A program made the position numbers and the translations under genes. The notes beneath the pieces are model-generated. The model saw only the letters and a list, made by a program, of their open reading frames with translations, was not told the origin of the DNA and ran no database searches. From the NCBI RefSeq assembly GCF_026107415.2, contig NZ_JAPCHX010000004.1, positions 372,001 through 436,000 of the forward strand: a stretch of 64,000 bases of DNA. The letters run 5' to 3'. Source of the DNA: Microbacterium sp. MPKO10 (GTDB lineage: Bacteria > Actinomycetota > Actinomycetes > Actinomycetales > Microbacteriaceae). This document shows, in pieces, positions 17,084 through 28,266 of the stretch (position 1 is its first letter; each line of letters begins with the position of its first letter).

Positions 17084-18046
17084 ATGGGGAGTCGCCCGCT
17101 CGGAATCGCTGGCGGACTGCTCACGGCGGCAGCCACGGCCGCTGCCGGAGCTTTCGCCTGGGGTTCGCTCATCGAACGTCGCCTGTTTACCCTACGCTCC
17201 GAGACAGTGCCTGTGCTGCCTCCGGGGGCCGAAAGCATCCGGGTGTTGCATATCTCAGATCTGCACATGGCCCCGTGGCAGCGCGATAAGCAGCGCTGGG
17301 TCACCGAGCTCGCAACACTGAAGCCCGACCTCGTTGTCGTCACGGGTGACAACCTGGGGCACGAAGACGGCTTGATCGGGCTCCGGCGTGCATTCGAGAC
17401 GTTCCGCGGAATTCCCGGCGTGCACGTGCACGGGTCGAATGACTATTACGGACCACTGCGCAAGAACTGGCTGCGCTACTTTCAACGCCACACGGGCGGG
17501 ATCCCACCGCGGTCCCCCAATCTTGACACCGCGGCCATGGACCGGTTTTTCGGCGAGACGCTGAGGTGGAGAGACCTCAACAATGCGGTGTCGAGCCTCG
17601 AGGTCAACGGCACCACTCTCGACTTCTTCGGCGTCGATGATCCGCATATTCACAGAGACCGCCTGGACGTGCTCACGGGACTCATCGATGATCTGCGTGA
17701 TGACCAAACGTCCGATGGCACAAGCGACGTGTCACGCCATGTGACCCTCGGCGTCGCACATGCTCCTTACCAGCGCGTGCTCAACGCGTTCGTGACGCAC
17801 GGGGCGCAGATGATCTTTGCCGGTCATACCCACGGCGGCCAGGTCTGTGTTCCCGGCTACGGAGCCCTCGTCACCAACTGCGATATTCCACGCTCGAAGG
17901 TCAAGGGGCTTTCCGTGTGGACGCACGCCCTGCGCTCGTCGTTCCTGAACGTGTCTGCGGGGCTCGGCACGTCGATCTACGCCCCGGTGCGCTTCGCCTG
18001 CCGTCCGGAGGCGACGTTGGTGAAACTCGTCGCCGCTCAGGTCTGA
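17084..18046 (+). CDS. Membrane-anchored calcineurin-like metallophosphoesterase
   Basis: 320 aa. An N-terminal hydrophobic anchor (GGLLTAAATAAAGAFAW) precedes the metallophosphoesterase motifs HISDLH, VVVTGDN, GSNDYYGP (the family form of GNHD) and FAGHTHGGQ. It starts 2 bp after the PBP stop, so the two are one operon. This pair is conserved in Actinobacteria (PonA2-Rv3683). The substrate is unknown, possibly a phosphorylated envelope metabolite. Confidence 0.92.
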   Translation: MGSRPLGIAGGLLTAAATAAAGAFAWGSLIERRLFTLRSETVPVLPPGAESIRVLHISDLHMAPWQRDKQRWVTELATLKPDLVVVTGDNLGHEDGLIGLRRAFETFRGIPGVHVHGSNDYYGPLRKNWLRYFQRHTGGIPPRSPNLDTAAMDRFFGETLRWRDLNNAVSSLEVNGTTLDFFGVDDPHIHRDRLDVLTGLIDDLRDDQTSDGTSDVSRHVTLGVAHAPYQRVLNAFVTHGAQMIFAGHTHGGQVCVPGYGALVTNCDIPRSKVKGLSVWTHALRSSFLNVSAGLGTSIYAPVRFACRPEATLVKLVAAQV

Positions 18047-18049
18047 GAC

Positions 18050-18685
18050 TCAGCTTTCGTCGTCGCCCGCCAGCGACCGCGCCGTGATGTCCTGATGCGC
18101 CAGGCGGCGCAGCGCCACGAGCACCGGCTCGTATAACGCGGTCCCCAGAACCGCGTACTCGATCGCTGCCGCCGGAGCCGCGTCGGCCTGCGGCATCCGT
18201 GAAATGTCGAACTCGGCAACCTGGCGAGCCGCCGAGGCATACGCATCGAGCCGCGCGTCCGACATCGGAATTCCCGTTCCGTCGATCGCAGCGATCGATC
18301 GTTCGAGCTGTGCTGTCCCCGCGTAGCGCGGATCGTACGTCCACCCCAGCCGTTCGATCACTGCCCTGGCCCGTGGATAGTCGACAGCATCCGCTTCGCC
18401 GTCGGTCGTGTATGGAGGCAGAGAATCCACAGCCTGACCGAGCGTCGCGAAAATGTCATCGCCGGGCTCGTCGATGAGTTCGAAGATGCGTTTCACCTTG
18501 GCGATCGGCAGCCCCACGACATCAACGAGAGCGCGGATCAGCCGCAAACGCGTGACGTGCTCGTTGCCGTAGTCGGATTGACGGGCGCCGAGCGCGGTCC
18601 CCGCAGGCAGCAGTCCCTCACGCAGGTAGTACTTGATGCTGGCGATCGAGACACCGGTTTCGCGCGACAGTTCAGAAATTCTCAT
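18050..18685 (-). CDS. MerR-family regulator
   Basis: 211 aa from the ATG at 18685 (MRISELSRETGVSIASIKYY), with AGAGG 6 bases upstream; ATG/GTG codons at 18688 and 18691 are possible alternatives. The N-terminal winged HTH (TGVSIASIKYYLREGLLP) and dimerisation helix are typical. The long C-terminal part has no Cys-rich metal site, so the effector is not a metal by this evidence. It is divergent from the membrane protein gene at 18758 and probably controls it and itself through the dyad between them. Confidence 0.92.
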   Translation of the reverse strand: MRISELSRETGVSIASIKYYLREGLLPAGTALGARQSDYGNEHVTRLRLIRALVDVVGLPIAKVKRIFELIDEPGDDIFATLGQAVDSLPPYTTDGEADAVDYPRARAVIERLGWTYDPRYAGTAQLERSIAAIDGTGIPMSDARLDAYASAARQVAEFDISRMPQADAAPAAAIEYAVLGTALYEPVLVALRRLAHQDITARSLAGDDES

Positions 18686-18692
18686 CATCACC

Positions 18693-18721
18693 TCTTGCTT
18701 TAGATAGTATCAGTATCTACT
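18693..18721 (+). promoter_or_regulatory. MerR-type operator in a -35/-10 spacer
   Basis: TTGCTT (18693-18698), then 17 bases, then TACTAT (18716-18721). The spacer holds a dyad AGATA-7-TATCT (18700-18716) centred on 18708. This is the classical position for a MerR activator, directed towards the membrane gene at 18758. Confidence 0.65.
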
Positions 18722-18757
18722 ATTGGATACCGTCACTATCCACAAGAGGAGATCACC

Positions 18758-19171
18758 ATGTTTTCGCCATCCATGACCATCACGGCCGGCGCCGTCCTGC
18801 TCACGATCATCGGGATCGCCTACGGAGGCACATTCATGCTGCGCGTCGTCACGGGAAAGCAAGGAGCGAACTCGCTGCAGAAGTCGTTCTTTCGCGCCGG
18901 GCATGCTCATGCCGGGATGCTGGTGACCTTGGGGCTCGTTGTCGGCCTTGTCATGACCGCTGCGGGCGTGGGCCCGTGGGGAGACCGGATCGCGGGCGCT
19001 GTGCTCACGACGGCAATCCTCATCCCGGGAGGCTTTTTCTTCTCTGTGATCGGCCGTGACCCGCAGAAGCCCAACGCGTGGATTGCGCTCATCTGGGCTG
19101 GTGCGGCGCTCTTGACGGTGTCGCTGCTGGCTGGCGGCATCCTCTTGATCACGACCGGTGCATCCGCCTGA
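18758..19171 (+). CDS. Four-helix membrane protein under MerR control
   Basis: 137 aa with a strong AGAGGAG site before the ATG. Four hydrophobic segments are visible: TITAGAVLLTIIGIAYGG, AGMLVTLGLVVGLVMTAAGV, AVLTTAILIPGGFFFSVIG and IALIWAGAALLTVSLLAGGIL. A conserved-looking KSFFRAGHAHAGML segment with two His residues lies between helices 1 and 2. Family not identified. Divergent arrangement with the MerR gene suggests it is its target, perhaps a stress or solvent response membrane protein. Confidence 0.8.
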   Translation: MFSPSMTITAGAVLLTIIGIAYGGTFMLRVVTGKQGANSLQKSFFRAGHAHAGMLVTLGLVVGLVMTAAGVGPWGDRIAGAVLTTAILIPGGFFFSVIGRDPQKPNAWIALIWAGAALLTVSLLAGGILLITTGASA

Positions 19172-19268
19172 CCAGGTTGTCCGGGTAGATGCGACACCGC
19201 CGGACGAGCGCAACAATCGCTACGCCGAACATCGGAAGCTGTCGCACCCCGTCGCCGGGGCCCGGCAC

Positions 19269-20297
19269 TCACCGACCGCCGTGCTCGCCCTGTGCACACA
19301 GCTCAATGCCGATCTGACCCAGCGGCGTCGACCGCGTCGCCACCATCGCAAGACCGGCCGCGTGCGCGCACTGCTCGAACTCAGCGATCGTACGCTCGCG
19401 GCCACCGCAGAGCACGAGCATCCGCAAATCCATCTCGGCGTGCTCGGCACGGGCCGCAGTGTCGTTCTCGATGATCACCACGCGCCCTTCGCGGCCCGCA
19501 GCGTCGGCGCATCGTCGCAGGATCTCTACGGCGTGTTCATCGTTCCAGTCATGCAGAATGCTGTTCAGAACATAAACGTCGCCCTCCCCGGGCAACGGCT
19601 CGAAGAAGCTCTGAGCCACATAGCGCACGCGGTCGGCGACTCCCTGATCGTGCAGGAACATTCGACCCCGCTCCACGGTTGCAGGCAGGTCGATGAGAGT
19701 CGCAGTCATGCCCGGATGCTGGCGCAAGAGAGCCGCGATCAAGCGACCGGTTCCCCCGCCAACGTCGACGATGTGTCGAGCGCGCGACCACTCGAAACTC
19801 GCGACGTCGTCGCTCACGTACTCGCTCCCGGAGGACATGACCCGGTCGAACGATGCGTTCAGCGTGGGCGACTCCGTCACATGCTCCCAAAACGGTGCGC
19901 CGAACATTGTCTGCCACGCGGGCTCCCCCGTGAGCACCGTGTGCATCAGCTCGGTGAAGACGAGGTCCATCTGCCCGCCAAATCCCGAGAGATCGAGGTT
20001 CTCGCGCATTCCCGACGGGTGATCAGAGTCGAGAAGAGCAGCAAGGGAGTTCGTGCCAAACACTCCCCTCTCGGGCTCGACGAAAACACCGTGTGTGACG
20101 AGGTGTCGCATCATGCGTTCGAGCGCTTCATCATTCGCTCCGACCCGGCGTGCGAGCTCGTCCGCGCGCAGCGGACCGTCGCGCAACTCGTCAGCGAGCG
20201 CGAAAGTTGCGGCAACGCGCATTGCCATCGGCGTGACCAGGTCGATGAGGGGTGCAAGCCGCTGCCACCCCGAAGGCTCTGCGTCCGTCGCTGACAT
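19269..20297 (-). CDS. SAM-dependent O-methyltransferase (acetylserotonin O-methyltransferase-like)
   Basis: 342 aa. The ATG at 20297 is chosen because GAAGGAG lies 8 bases upstream; the ATG at 20303 is too close. An N-terminal winged-helix dimerisation domain (ATFALADELRDGPLRADELA) is followed by the Rossmann methyltransferase core: VDVGGGTGRLIAALL (SAM motif I), TLIDLPATVERGR, and NSILHDWNDEHAVEIL, the His-Asp motif of the plant-type O-methyltransferase family. Substrate unknown. Stands alone. Confidence 0.87.
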   Translation of the reverse strand: MSATDAEPSGWQRLAPLIDLVTPMAMRVAATFALADELRDGPLRADELARRVGANDEALERMMRHLVTHGVFVEPERGVFGTNSLAALLDSDHPSGMRENLDLSGFGGQMDLVFTELMHTVLTGEPAWQTMFGAPFWEHVTESPTLNASFDRVMSSGSEYVSDDVASFEWSRARHIVDVGGGTGRLIAALLRQHPGMTATLIDLPATVERGRMFLHDQGVADRVRYVAQSFFEPLPGEGDVYVLNSILHDWNDEHAVEILRRCADAAGREGRVVIIENDTAARAEHAEMDLRMLVLCGGRERTIAEFEQCAHAAGLAMVATRSTPLGQIGIELCAQGEHGGR

Positions 20298-20452
20298 CGT
20301 CATCGCTCCTTCGCGCTCCCTGGCACTCACCGCCAGTGTAGATCCCCATGCGAGCACGGTGAGTCTCGCCGAAGCCGTCACGGCGCGCTATGTCGCCCGA
20401 CGCGCCGCATCATCTCACACCCGAGCGCTCGCTCAGGGCCACAATGATTTCT

Positions 20453-20998
20453 ATGAGCGAGAGCAAATCGCCCGACGTGGTTCAGTTGGAGGCTCGACTG
20501 TGGGCCGCGCGCAACGAGATCGCCACTCTTCGCGGGATGTTCACCGGCTTCGCCGCCATCGTCGTGGCCGCGGTTCTTATTGCAGCCATCGTCACCCCGC
20601 TCACCATCACCAGGCACGATGAGCGGTCGCCCACCTCAAACCTGGGAGAAGTGATCTCGGGGCTCATGCAGAACAGCGGGCGCCCTGATTTCGGTTTCAG
20701 CGAGAACCTCACTCTCGGCCTGCTGGTGGGAATCTACGTCGTGGTCGTCGTCGCCCTCGTCTCGCTTCTGCTCATCGCGATGCGCGCGGTGTCACGCTGG
20801 GGCGTCATCGCGGTGCGCATCATTGGGATGCTGCTCATCGTCGCGGTGCTCGGTTTGTGGGCAGCTCAGACCCAAGTGACCGATGCCGACGAAATCAACG
20901 CCGGCCCCGCAATCTGGGTGCTCGTCGCCGGAACAGTGCTATACAGCATCCTCGTGTTTGCGAAGGATGCATCATCGCTGTGGGGGCCGGACAGGTAG
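20453..20998 (+). CDS. Membrane protein, 181 aa, unknown
   Basis: The N-terminus MSESKSPDVVQLEARLWAAR is a short amphipathic coiled-coil-like helix, followed by hydrophobic segments near FAAIVVAAVLIAAIVTPL, LLVGIYVVVVVALVSLLLIA, VAVLGLWAAQTQ-adjacent IIGMLLIVAVL and GPAIWVLVAGTVLYSILVF, so four membrane spans. The start could also be the ATG at 20444. No family recognised. Confidence 0.75.
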   Translation: MSESKSPDVVQLEARLWAARNEIATLRGMFTGFAAIVVAAVLIAAIVTPLTITRHDERSPTSNLGEVISGLMQNSGRPDFGFSENLTLGLLVGIYVVVVVALVSLLLIAMRAVSRWGVIAVRIIGMLLIVAVLGLWAAQTQVTDADEINAGPAIWVLVAGTVLYSILVFAKDASSLWGPDR

Positions 20999-21030
20999 CG
21001 GTGAACGCGCCGCCCGATCGTTGATCGTGC

Positions 21031-22389
21031 CTACACCTCTCCACGACGCAGCAGTTCACCCCGCGGCACGTCGCCGTCGACCTCGATGCCGCGCAGCACA
21101 GTCCGGCGCACAACTCCCATGAGCGCCTTGCCCGCATACGGCGATACGGGGTTCTTGTGCCGCAGGGCGCGGACGTCGACGGTGAACTGCTCGTCAGGCG
21201 CGAACACGGCGAAGTCGGCATCAGCCCCCACCTCGAGTCGCCCCTTGCGCTGCAGGCCGACCAGGTTCGCGGGTGCCGTCGACATCCACGACACGACGCG
21301 GTCGAGCGGGATGCCGCGACGGCGCGCTTCGTTCCAGATCAGCGAGATGCCCAGCTGCAGTGACGAAACTCCGCCCCAGGCGGTCCCGAAGTCGCCCGTG
21401 CCCTTGAGCTCCTCGGTGCTCGGCGAGTGGTCGGACACGATGCAGTCGATCGTGCCGTCGAGAAGCCCCTGCCACAGCAGTTCGCGATTCGCCTCTTCAC
21501 GGATCGGCGGGCAGCACTTGAACGCCGTCGCGCCATCCGGAACTTCCTCGGCGGACAGCGCGAGGTAGTGCGGGCACGTCTCGACGGTGAGCCGCACGCC
21601 GTCCGCCTTCGCCTGGGCGATCATCGGCAGTGCGTCGCTGGAGGACAAATGCAGAATATGCGCGCGGGCGCCGGTGCGGCGAGCACGGTCGATCACAGCA
21701 GCAATTCCCGCGTTCTCGGCGTCACGCGGGCGTGAGGCGAGAAACCCCGCGTAGCCCGGGCCGAACTCTTGGGGCGCCGTCTCGATCGAGTGAGGGTCTT
21801 CCGCATGCACGATCAGTAACGAGTCGAACGACGCGATCTCGCGCATGTCCGTCTCGATCTCATCGAGCGGCAGCGGCGGAAATTCGTCGACGCCGCTGGG
21901 CAGCAGAAAGCATTTGAAGCCGAAGACGCCCTCGTCGTGCAGCGGGCGCAAATCGGCGGTGTTGCCGGGAACGGCGCCTCCCCAGAAACCCACGTCGATG
22001 TGAGCCTGGCTTCTGGCGACGTCACGCTTGACGTTCAGCGCGTCGACGGTGACGGTGGGCGGGATGCTGTTGAGGGGCATGTCGATGAGCGTGGTCACTC
22101 CCCCGGCAGCGGCGGCCCGCGTCGCCGAGGCGAAGCCCTCCCACTCGGTGCGGCCGGGCTCGTTGACGTGCACGTGCGAGTCGACGAGGCCGGGAAGCAG
22201 CACTTCGTCATCGGCAAGGTCGACGATGCGGTCGGCGTCGAAACCGGCCCCGGATGCTGCGATGGCGGCGATGCGCCCGTCGGCAACACCGATCTCGCGC
22301 GGAGATTCGCCGTCAGCGGTGAGCACGCGGCCGCGGATCACGAGATCGTATGGGCCGGATGCTGCGCCGGTTGTCGTGTTGTCTGTCAC
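21031..22389 (-). CDS. allB: Allantoinase
   Basis: 452 aa cyclic amidohydrolase that opens allantoin to allantoate. Metal ligands are visible: [17 protein letters not shown] (HxH), the lysine that becomes carboxylated in [26 protein letters not shown] and [12 protein letters not shown] start at 22389 overlaps the upstream glycerate kinase stop (GTGA) and has AAGGAG 7 bases upstream. Last gene of the five-gene hyi-glxR-gcl-glxK-allB operon. Confidence 0.95.
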   Translation of the reverse strand: MTDNTTTGAASGPYDLVIRGRVLTADGESPREIGVADGRIAAIAASGAGFDADRIVDLADDEVLLPGLVDSHVHVNEPGRTEWEGFASATRAAAAGGVTTLIDMPLNSIPPTVTVDALNVKRDVARSQAHIDVGFWGGAVPGNTADLRPLHDEGVFGFKCFLLPSGVDEFPPLPLDEIETDMREIASFDSLLIVHAEDPHSIETAPQEFGPGYAGFLASRPRDAENAGIAAVIDRARRTGARAHILHLSSSDALPMIAQAKADGVRLTVETCPHYLALSAEEVPDGATAFKCCPPIREEANRELLWQGLLDGTIDCIVSDHSPSTEELKGTGDFGTAWGGVSSLQLGISLIWNEARRRGIPLDRVVSWMSTAPANLVGLQRKGRLEVGADADFAVFAPDEQFTVDVRALRHKNPVSPYAGKALMGVVRRTVLRGIEVDGDVPRGELLRRGEV

Positions 22390-23516
22390 GGTGTCACTCC
22401 TTGCGTGAGCCTCTCGGCGTCCGCGTTGATTGTCGTTCCGATCTGCCGCAGCAAGCCGGAGGCACCGGCCATGCTCTTCTGCACATCGGGCTCGAGGTCA
22501 GAGAGCGCGTAGACGGCGGCGAAGCCAGCCTCGCGCAAAGTCGTGTCATCAAGGGTGGTGCGGCCGCACACGGCTACGACGGGAACTCCCGCCGCGATCG
22601 CCGCCTTCGCCACGCCGATCGGTGCCTTGCCGCCGAGGCTCTGCTCGTCCAGGCTGCCCTCGCCCGTGATGACGAAGTCGGCCTCAGCGATCTTCGCGGT
22701 CAGATCCGTGAGCCGCTGCACGACGACGGTGCCCGGCTCACGGTGAGCGCCGAGTACGAGGGCGGCGAATCCGACCCCTCCGGCGGCACCGGCGCCCGGC
22801 GCGGCAACGTGGTCGGCCGCAGCGGGAACGGCGGTGCTGAGTACGTCGACGAAGTGCGCGAGCGCAGCATCCAGTCTCTCGACGTCTGCGGACGTCGCGC
22901 CCTTCTGCGGCCCGAACACGGCCGCGGCTCCGCGTACGCCGAGCAGTGGGTTGTCCACGTCGGCGGCGAGCACGATCTCGCACGACGCCACGCGCGGGTC
23001 GAGGCCAGAGAGGTCGATGTTCGCGAGGTCGGCGAGCGCTGCTCCGCCGTCGGCGATCGCAGTTCCGGCAGCATCCTGAAGCCGGGCGCCGAGGCCGACG
23101 AGCACACCAGCTCCCCCATCGGTATTGGCACTTCCGCCCACGCCGATGGTGATGCGTGTGCATCCGGTGTCGAGGGCGGCGCGGATCAGCTCGCCGGTGC
23201 CGCGGCTCGACGCGGTGAGCGGGGCGAGCGTGCCGCCGGGAAGGACGTCCAGACCGCTCGCGGCCGCCATCTCGATGACCGCCTCACCGCCGCGGACGGC
23301 GAACCGGGCTTCCACCTGTTCGCCCGTCGGCCCTGACACCGTCGCGCGGTGCTCAGTGAAGCCGACGTCGATCGCCGCGTCCACGGTTCCCTCACCGCCG
23401 TCGGCCACGGGGACCGTGTCGACGCGGTGCCCGTCGAGGCCCGCCGCAAGGGATGCGGCGACTTCGGGGCCGGTGAGGGAACCTTTGAACTTATCGGTGG
23501 CGATCAGAATACGCAT
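22386..23516 (-). CDS. Glycerate kinase (GlxK/GarK family)
   Basis: 376 aa. N-terminus [20 protein letters not shown] and the motif [12 protein letters not shown] are diagnostic for the type I glycerate kinase family, which phosphorylates D-glycerate at O2. [13 protein letters not shown] and GAAGGVGFA follow, and [14 protein letters not shown] is the conserved late motif. It takes glycerate produced by tartronate-semialdehyde reductase into glycolysis. It is 8 bp from gcl and overlaps allB. Confidence 0.94.
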   Translation of the reverse strand: MRILIATDKFKGSLTGPEVAASLAAGLDGHRVDTVPVADGGEGTVDAAIDVGFTEHRATVSGPTGEQVEARFAVRGGEAVIEMAAASGLDVLPGGTLAPLTASSRGTGELIRAALDTGCTRITIGVGGSANTDGGAGVLVGLGARLQDAAGTAIADGGAALADLANIDLSGLDPRVASCEIVLAADVDNPLLGVRGAAAVFGPQKGATSADVERLDAALAHFVDVLSTAVPAAADHVAAPGAGAAGGVGFAALVLGAHREPGTVVVQRLTDLTAKIAEADFVITGEGSLDEQSLGGKAPIGVAKAAIAAGVPVVAVCGRTTLDDTTLREAGFAAVYALSDLEPDVQKSMAGASGLLRQIGTTINADAERLTQGVTP

Positions 23517-23524
23517 GGCACAGA

Positions 23525-25303
<1,779 letters not shown>

Positions 25304-25327
25304 GATGTTCTCCTAGACGTATGACGG

Positions 25328-26206
25328 TCACTTGCGCCCGGACGAGCGCGCAACCTGAGTGAAGAGACCGGAATGGTCGAGATCTCCGTCGCCCTGGGCG
25401 ACGATGTTGCCGACCAGCTGGGCGACGGTGGCGCCGAGCGGAATCGAGACGTTTGCCTCGCGTGCCGCCGAGGTGACGATGCCGAGATCCTTGTGGTGCA
25501 AGGTGAGGCGGAATCCGGGGTCGAAGCTGCGGTCGAGCATCTTCTGGCCCTTCTGGTCGAGGACTTTCGAGCCGGCGAGCCCGCCTCCGAGTACCTTGAG
25601 CCCGGCCTCGGTGTCGACGCCGTAGGCCTCGAGAAATACAACGGCTTCGGCGAGCGCCTCGATGTTGGCGGCGACGATCAGCTGGTTCGCCGCCTTCACC
25701 GTCTGGCCGGAGCCGGAGGGGCCCACGTGAACAATGGTCTTGCCGACGGCATCCAGAACCGGCTGCGCGTCGTCGAAGTCTTCCTTCGCCCCGCCGATCA
25801 TGATCGAGAGAACGCCGTCGATCGCGCCCTGTTCCCCGCCCGAGACGGGGGCGTCGAGCGGACGGATGCCGGCGGCGCGCGCGTCCTCGGCGAGGCGTGC
25901 TGCCACGTCAGGGCGAATTGTGCTGGCGTCGATCCACAGCGCTCCGCTCTTGGCGTGAGCGAAGATGCCGTCCTCACCCGAGACGACGGCCTCGACGTCA
26001 GGCGAATCGGGAACCATCGTGATGATGACGTCAGCGCCGGCGACAGCATCCGCAATGCTCGATGCGCCGGTGCCGCCCTTCGCCACGAGTTCGTCGATCT
26101 TGGGCTGGCTGCGGTTGTAGCCGGTGACGCTGAATCCGGCGTTCACGAGGTTGGCGGCCATGGGCAGGCCCATGATGCCGAGTCCGATGACTGCAACGTT
26201 CGTCAT
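25328..26206 (-). CDS. glxR: 2-hydroxy-3-oxopropionate (tartronate semialdehyde) reductase
   Basis: 292 aa of the beta-hydroxyacid dehydrogenase family. NAD(P) motif GLGIMGLPMAANLVNAGF, substrate motif APVSGGEQGA and catalytic Lys in QTVKAANQLIVAANI. It reduces tartronate semialdehyde from Gcl to D-glycerate. ATG 26206 with AGGAG 8 bases upstream is preferred to a GTG at 26215. Note a symbol clash: corynebacterial glxR is an unrelated CRP-type regulator; here the enzyme is meant. Confidence 0.95.
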   Translation of the reverse strand: MTNVAVIGLGIMGLPMAANLVNAGFSVTGYNRSQPKIDELVAKGGTGASSIADAVAGADVIITMVPDSPDVEAVVSGEDGIFAHAKSGALWIDASTIRPDVAARLAEDARAAGIRPLDAPVSGGEQGAIDGVLSIMIGGAKEDFDDAQPVLDAVGKTIVHVGPSGSGQTVKAANQLIVAANIEALAEAVVFLEAYGVDTEAGLKVLGGGLAGSKVLDQKGQKMLDRSFDPGFRLTLHHKDLGIVTSAAREANVSIPLGATVAQLVGNIVAQGDGDLDHSGLFTQVARSSGRK

Positions 26207-26254
26207 TGTTGTCACTCCTGTGTGGTGGTCGAAGTTTTTTCGGGGTGGCGTGCC

Positions 26255-27046
26255 TTAGGCACGGGATGCTGTCTGCTCGCTCAGCCAGGAGAAGGGGTTC
26301 TCGGCTGCCGTCTTGTACTCCAGCCCGATGGGCCCCGTGTAGCCGCCGGTGCGGGCGTCGTCGATCCAGCGGTCGAGCGGAAGGTCGCCGCTTCCGGGCT
26401 CGCCGCGGCCGGGAGCATCCGCGATCTGAATGTGACCGAATTCGGCGGCGTGCTCGGCGATGACGCGATCGACGTCGTCGCCGTTGACGGCGAGGTGGTA
26501 GAAGTCGGCGAGCAGCTTGATGTTCGGCTTGCCGACCTTCGCGATCACATCGAGGGCGTCTTGCGCCGTCTTGAGCGGGTACGCGTCGGTTCCGCTGACG
26601 GGCTCGAGCAGAACGGTGCCGTCGATCGCGGCGACGGCGTCTGCGGCGAGGGCGAGGTTCTCGAGCGCGACCTCGTCTTGCGCCGCCGGGTCGTCGCCCT
26701 CAACGCGGTTGCCGTACAGCGCGTTGAACCCACGGCATCCGAGCCTCTCGCCGATCTCAACGACGACGGGGATGTTGTCACGGAACTCGCCAGCGCGGGC
26801 GGGCCACGAGACAAGGCCCCGCTCTCCGCCGGGCATGTTCCCCGCGAAGAAGTTGAGGCCTGTCAGCTGCACGCCGGCATCGGTGACGGCGGCGACGAAC
26901 GCGTCGATCTCGTCCTGAGCGGGAACCGCTGTGGCGAAGGGCCACCAGAACTCGACGGCGTCGAAGCCCGCCGCTTTCGCCGCGGCCGGGCGGTCGTTGA
27001 TGGGCAGATCCGTGAGAAGGATCGAGGCGTTGACCGTGTACGTCAT
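26255..27046 (-). CDS. hyi: Hydroxypyruvate isomerase
   Basis: 263 aa TIM-barrel of the xylose-isomerase-like family. Motifs: FDAVEFWWPF, GLNFFAGNMPGGERGLVSWP, LLEPVSGTDAYPL, KLLADFYHLAVNGDD, HIQIADAPGRGEPGSG and IGLEYK, giving the usual Glu/Asp/His metal site. It interconverts hydroxypyruvate and tartronate semialdehyde. First gene of the five-gene glyoxylate/allantoin operon, with a TTTCGTA box upstream. Confidence 0.95.
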   Translation of the reverse strand: MTYTVNASILLTDLPINDRPAAAKAAGFDAVEFWWPFATAVPAQDEIDAFVAAVTDAGVQLTGLNFFAGNMPGGERGLVSWPARAGEFRDNIPVVVEIGERLGCRGFNALYGNRVEGDDPAAQDEVALENLALAADAVAAIDGTVLLEPVSGTDAYPLKTAQDALDVIAKVGKPNIKLLADFYHLAVNGDDVDRVIAEHAAEFGHIQIADAPGRGEPGSGDLPLDRWIDDARTGGYTGPIGLEYKTAAENPFSWLSEQTASRA

Positions 27047-27066
27047 GGCGTTTCCCTTCCAAAGTA

Positions 27067-27090
27067 TTTCGTATCTTGGAATTTACTTTC
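27067..27090. promoter_or_regulatory. Candidate operator box of the hyi-allB operon
   Basis: TTTCGTATCTTGGAA (27067-27081) fits TTYCRYA-N3-TGRAW, which recurs upstream of malic enzyme (37143), uraD (43486) and the CitE-like gene (44992). The sequence around it is AT-rich like a promoter. Confidence 0.5.
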
Positions 27091-27243
27091 TACTGCATGA
27101 AAGTCTAAACGGCGATGGGGGCCGCGTCAACCACGCAGTTTCACGGGCACGCGGATCTGAAGTACCTCCGCTACGCGGTCTCGCGGATCGGCGAAGCTGG
27201 ATGCCCCCGCCCCACGTCGCTGACCCGCGACGCCACCGCCGCC

Positions 27244-27296
27244 AATTGGGGACCAATTTTTAACCCCAATTTCATAGTGAAAGTTGGTCCCCAATT
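27244..27296. repeat. Perfect 13-bp inverted repeat with 27-base loop
   Basis: AATTGGGGACCAA (27244-27256) and TTGGTCCCCAATT (27284-27296). It lies in the 27091-27505 interval, which holds no credible gene. The AT-rich loop contains a second run AACCCCAATT. Could be a cruciform, a regulator site or a relic of a miniature element. Confidence 0.85.
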
Positions 27297-27505
27297 CAGA
27301 AGTGCGGCGAAGCGAAGAGATATGTGAGGCACCAGACGGCGTCGCGGGCCCGTGGCGTACGTCTCGTCGCATCGTTGCGCCATACGCGGGCCCGAGCGCA
27401 CAATCGAAGATGACACGGCGAGGTGCAGTGGCATCAGGTCCGCCGCCGCGTAGCGCGCCCGCGAGCCACTGAGCTCAATCAGGAACGAGACCACGAGGAA
27501 GCACG

Positions 27506-28012
27506 ATGACATCGGTGGCGATGCTCGCTCCCCGGGGGACACGCGTGCTCCACGGGCTCGCCCTGCTCTGCTGCACCCTCGTTTTCGGGCTCACACTGAC
27601 CCACGTGCTGCAGTCGCCGGGCAGCCGCACGCTGGACGGGCCCGAATGGCTCGATGTGATGCACACGTTCTACGGCGGATTCGCTGCCGTTGGCGGGGTC
27701 ACGGAGGTCCTCGGGCTCGTGCTGACCGCAGTGCTCGCCGTGCTTGCGCTGTCGCGACGGCTCGTCTCCCCCGGCATCGCGTTCCTCGTTGCCGCACTCT
27801 GCCTGCTCGGGACTTTGCTCGCGTACTGGTTCGGCAATCGCCCGGTGAACGCGCTAGTCGCGGTATGGACGCCCGCGACGCTTCCCGACGATTGGAGCGC
27901 ATATCGCACATCGTGGGAGGCCGCTCATGCCGTGTCGACAGGACTCAGCGCTCTCGCTCTCATCTGTGTCGCTGTCGTGCTGCTCATGCGTGCGTACCCT
28001 CGCCGCAGCTGA
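27506..28012 (+). CDS. DUF1772-like membrane protein
   Basis: 168 aa with four hydrophobic segments (GLALLCCTLVFGLTLTHVLQ, VTEVLGLVLTAVLAVLAL, IAFLVAALCLLGTLLAYWFG, STGLSALALICVAVVLLM). The stretch NRPVNALVAVWTPATLPDDW followed by SWEAAHAV resembles the N(R)PVN...P.DW...R..WE..H signature of DUF1772/anthrone-oxygenase-like proteins. Function unknown. The following 28013-28266 has no gene; it contains a CTCAACCGAG duplication and a G10 run at 28075-28084. Confidence 0.75.
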   Translation: MTSVAMLAPRGTRVLHGLALLCCTLVFGLTLTHVLQSPGSRTLDGPEWLDVMHTFYGGFAAVGGVTEVLGLVLTAVLAVLALSRRLVSPGIAFLVAALCLLGTLLAYWFGNRPVNALVAVWTPATLPDDWSAYRTSWEAAHAVSTGLSALALICVAVVLLMRAYPRRS

Positions 28013-28266
28013 CGCCCTCGCCCTCAACCGAGCTCAACCGAGCTGCTGTCGCGCTCCTCGTGCCTACTTGCCCCGGGGGGGGGGAAGCCCGCCAGAGATG
28101 TGCGCAATTGCGAGCAGGTGTCCCAGGTTGCACTCTGGAGCCCACGCTGCATTCAACGATGTGTGCCGGGCGTCGTCGCGACCCGACAACGGGCTGCCCG
28201 TGCCCTGCAGCAGCTTCGGCCCCCGTTGCAGGTTCGTTCTCACAGCCACCGCCCACGCGATACCGC

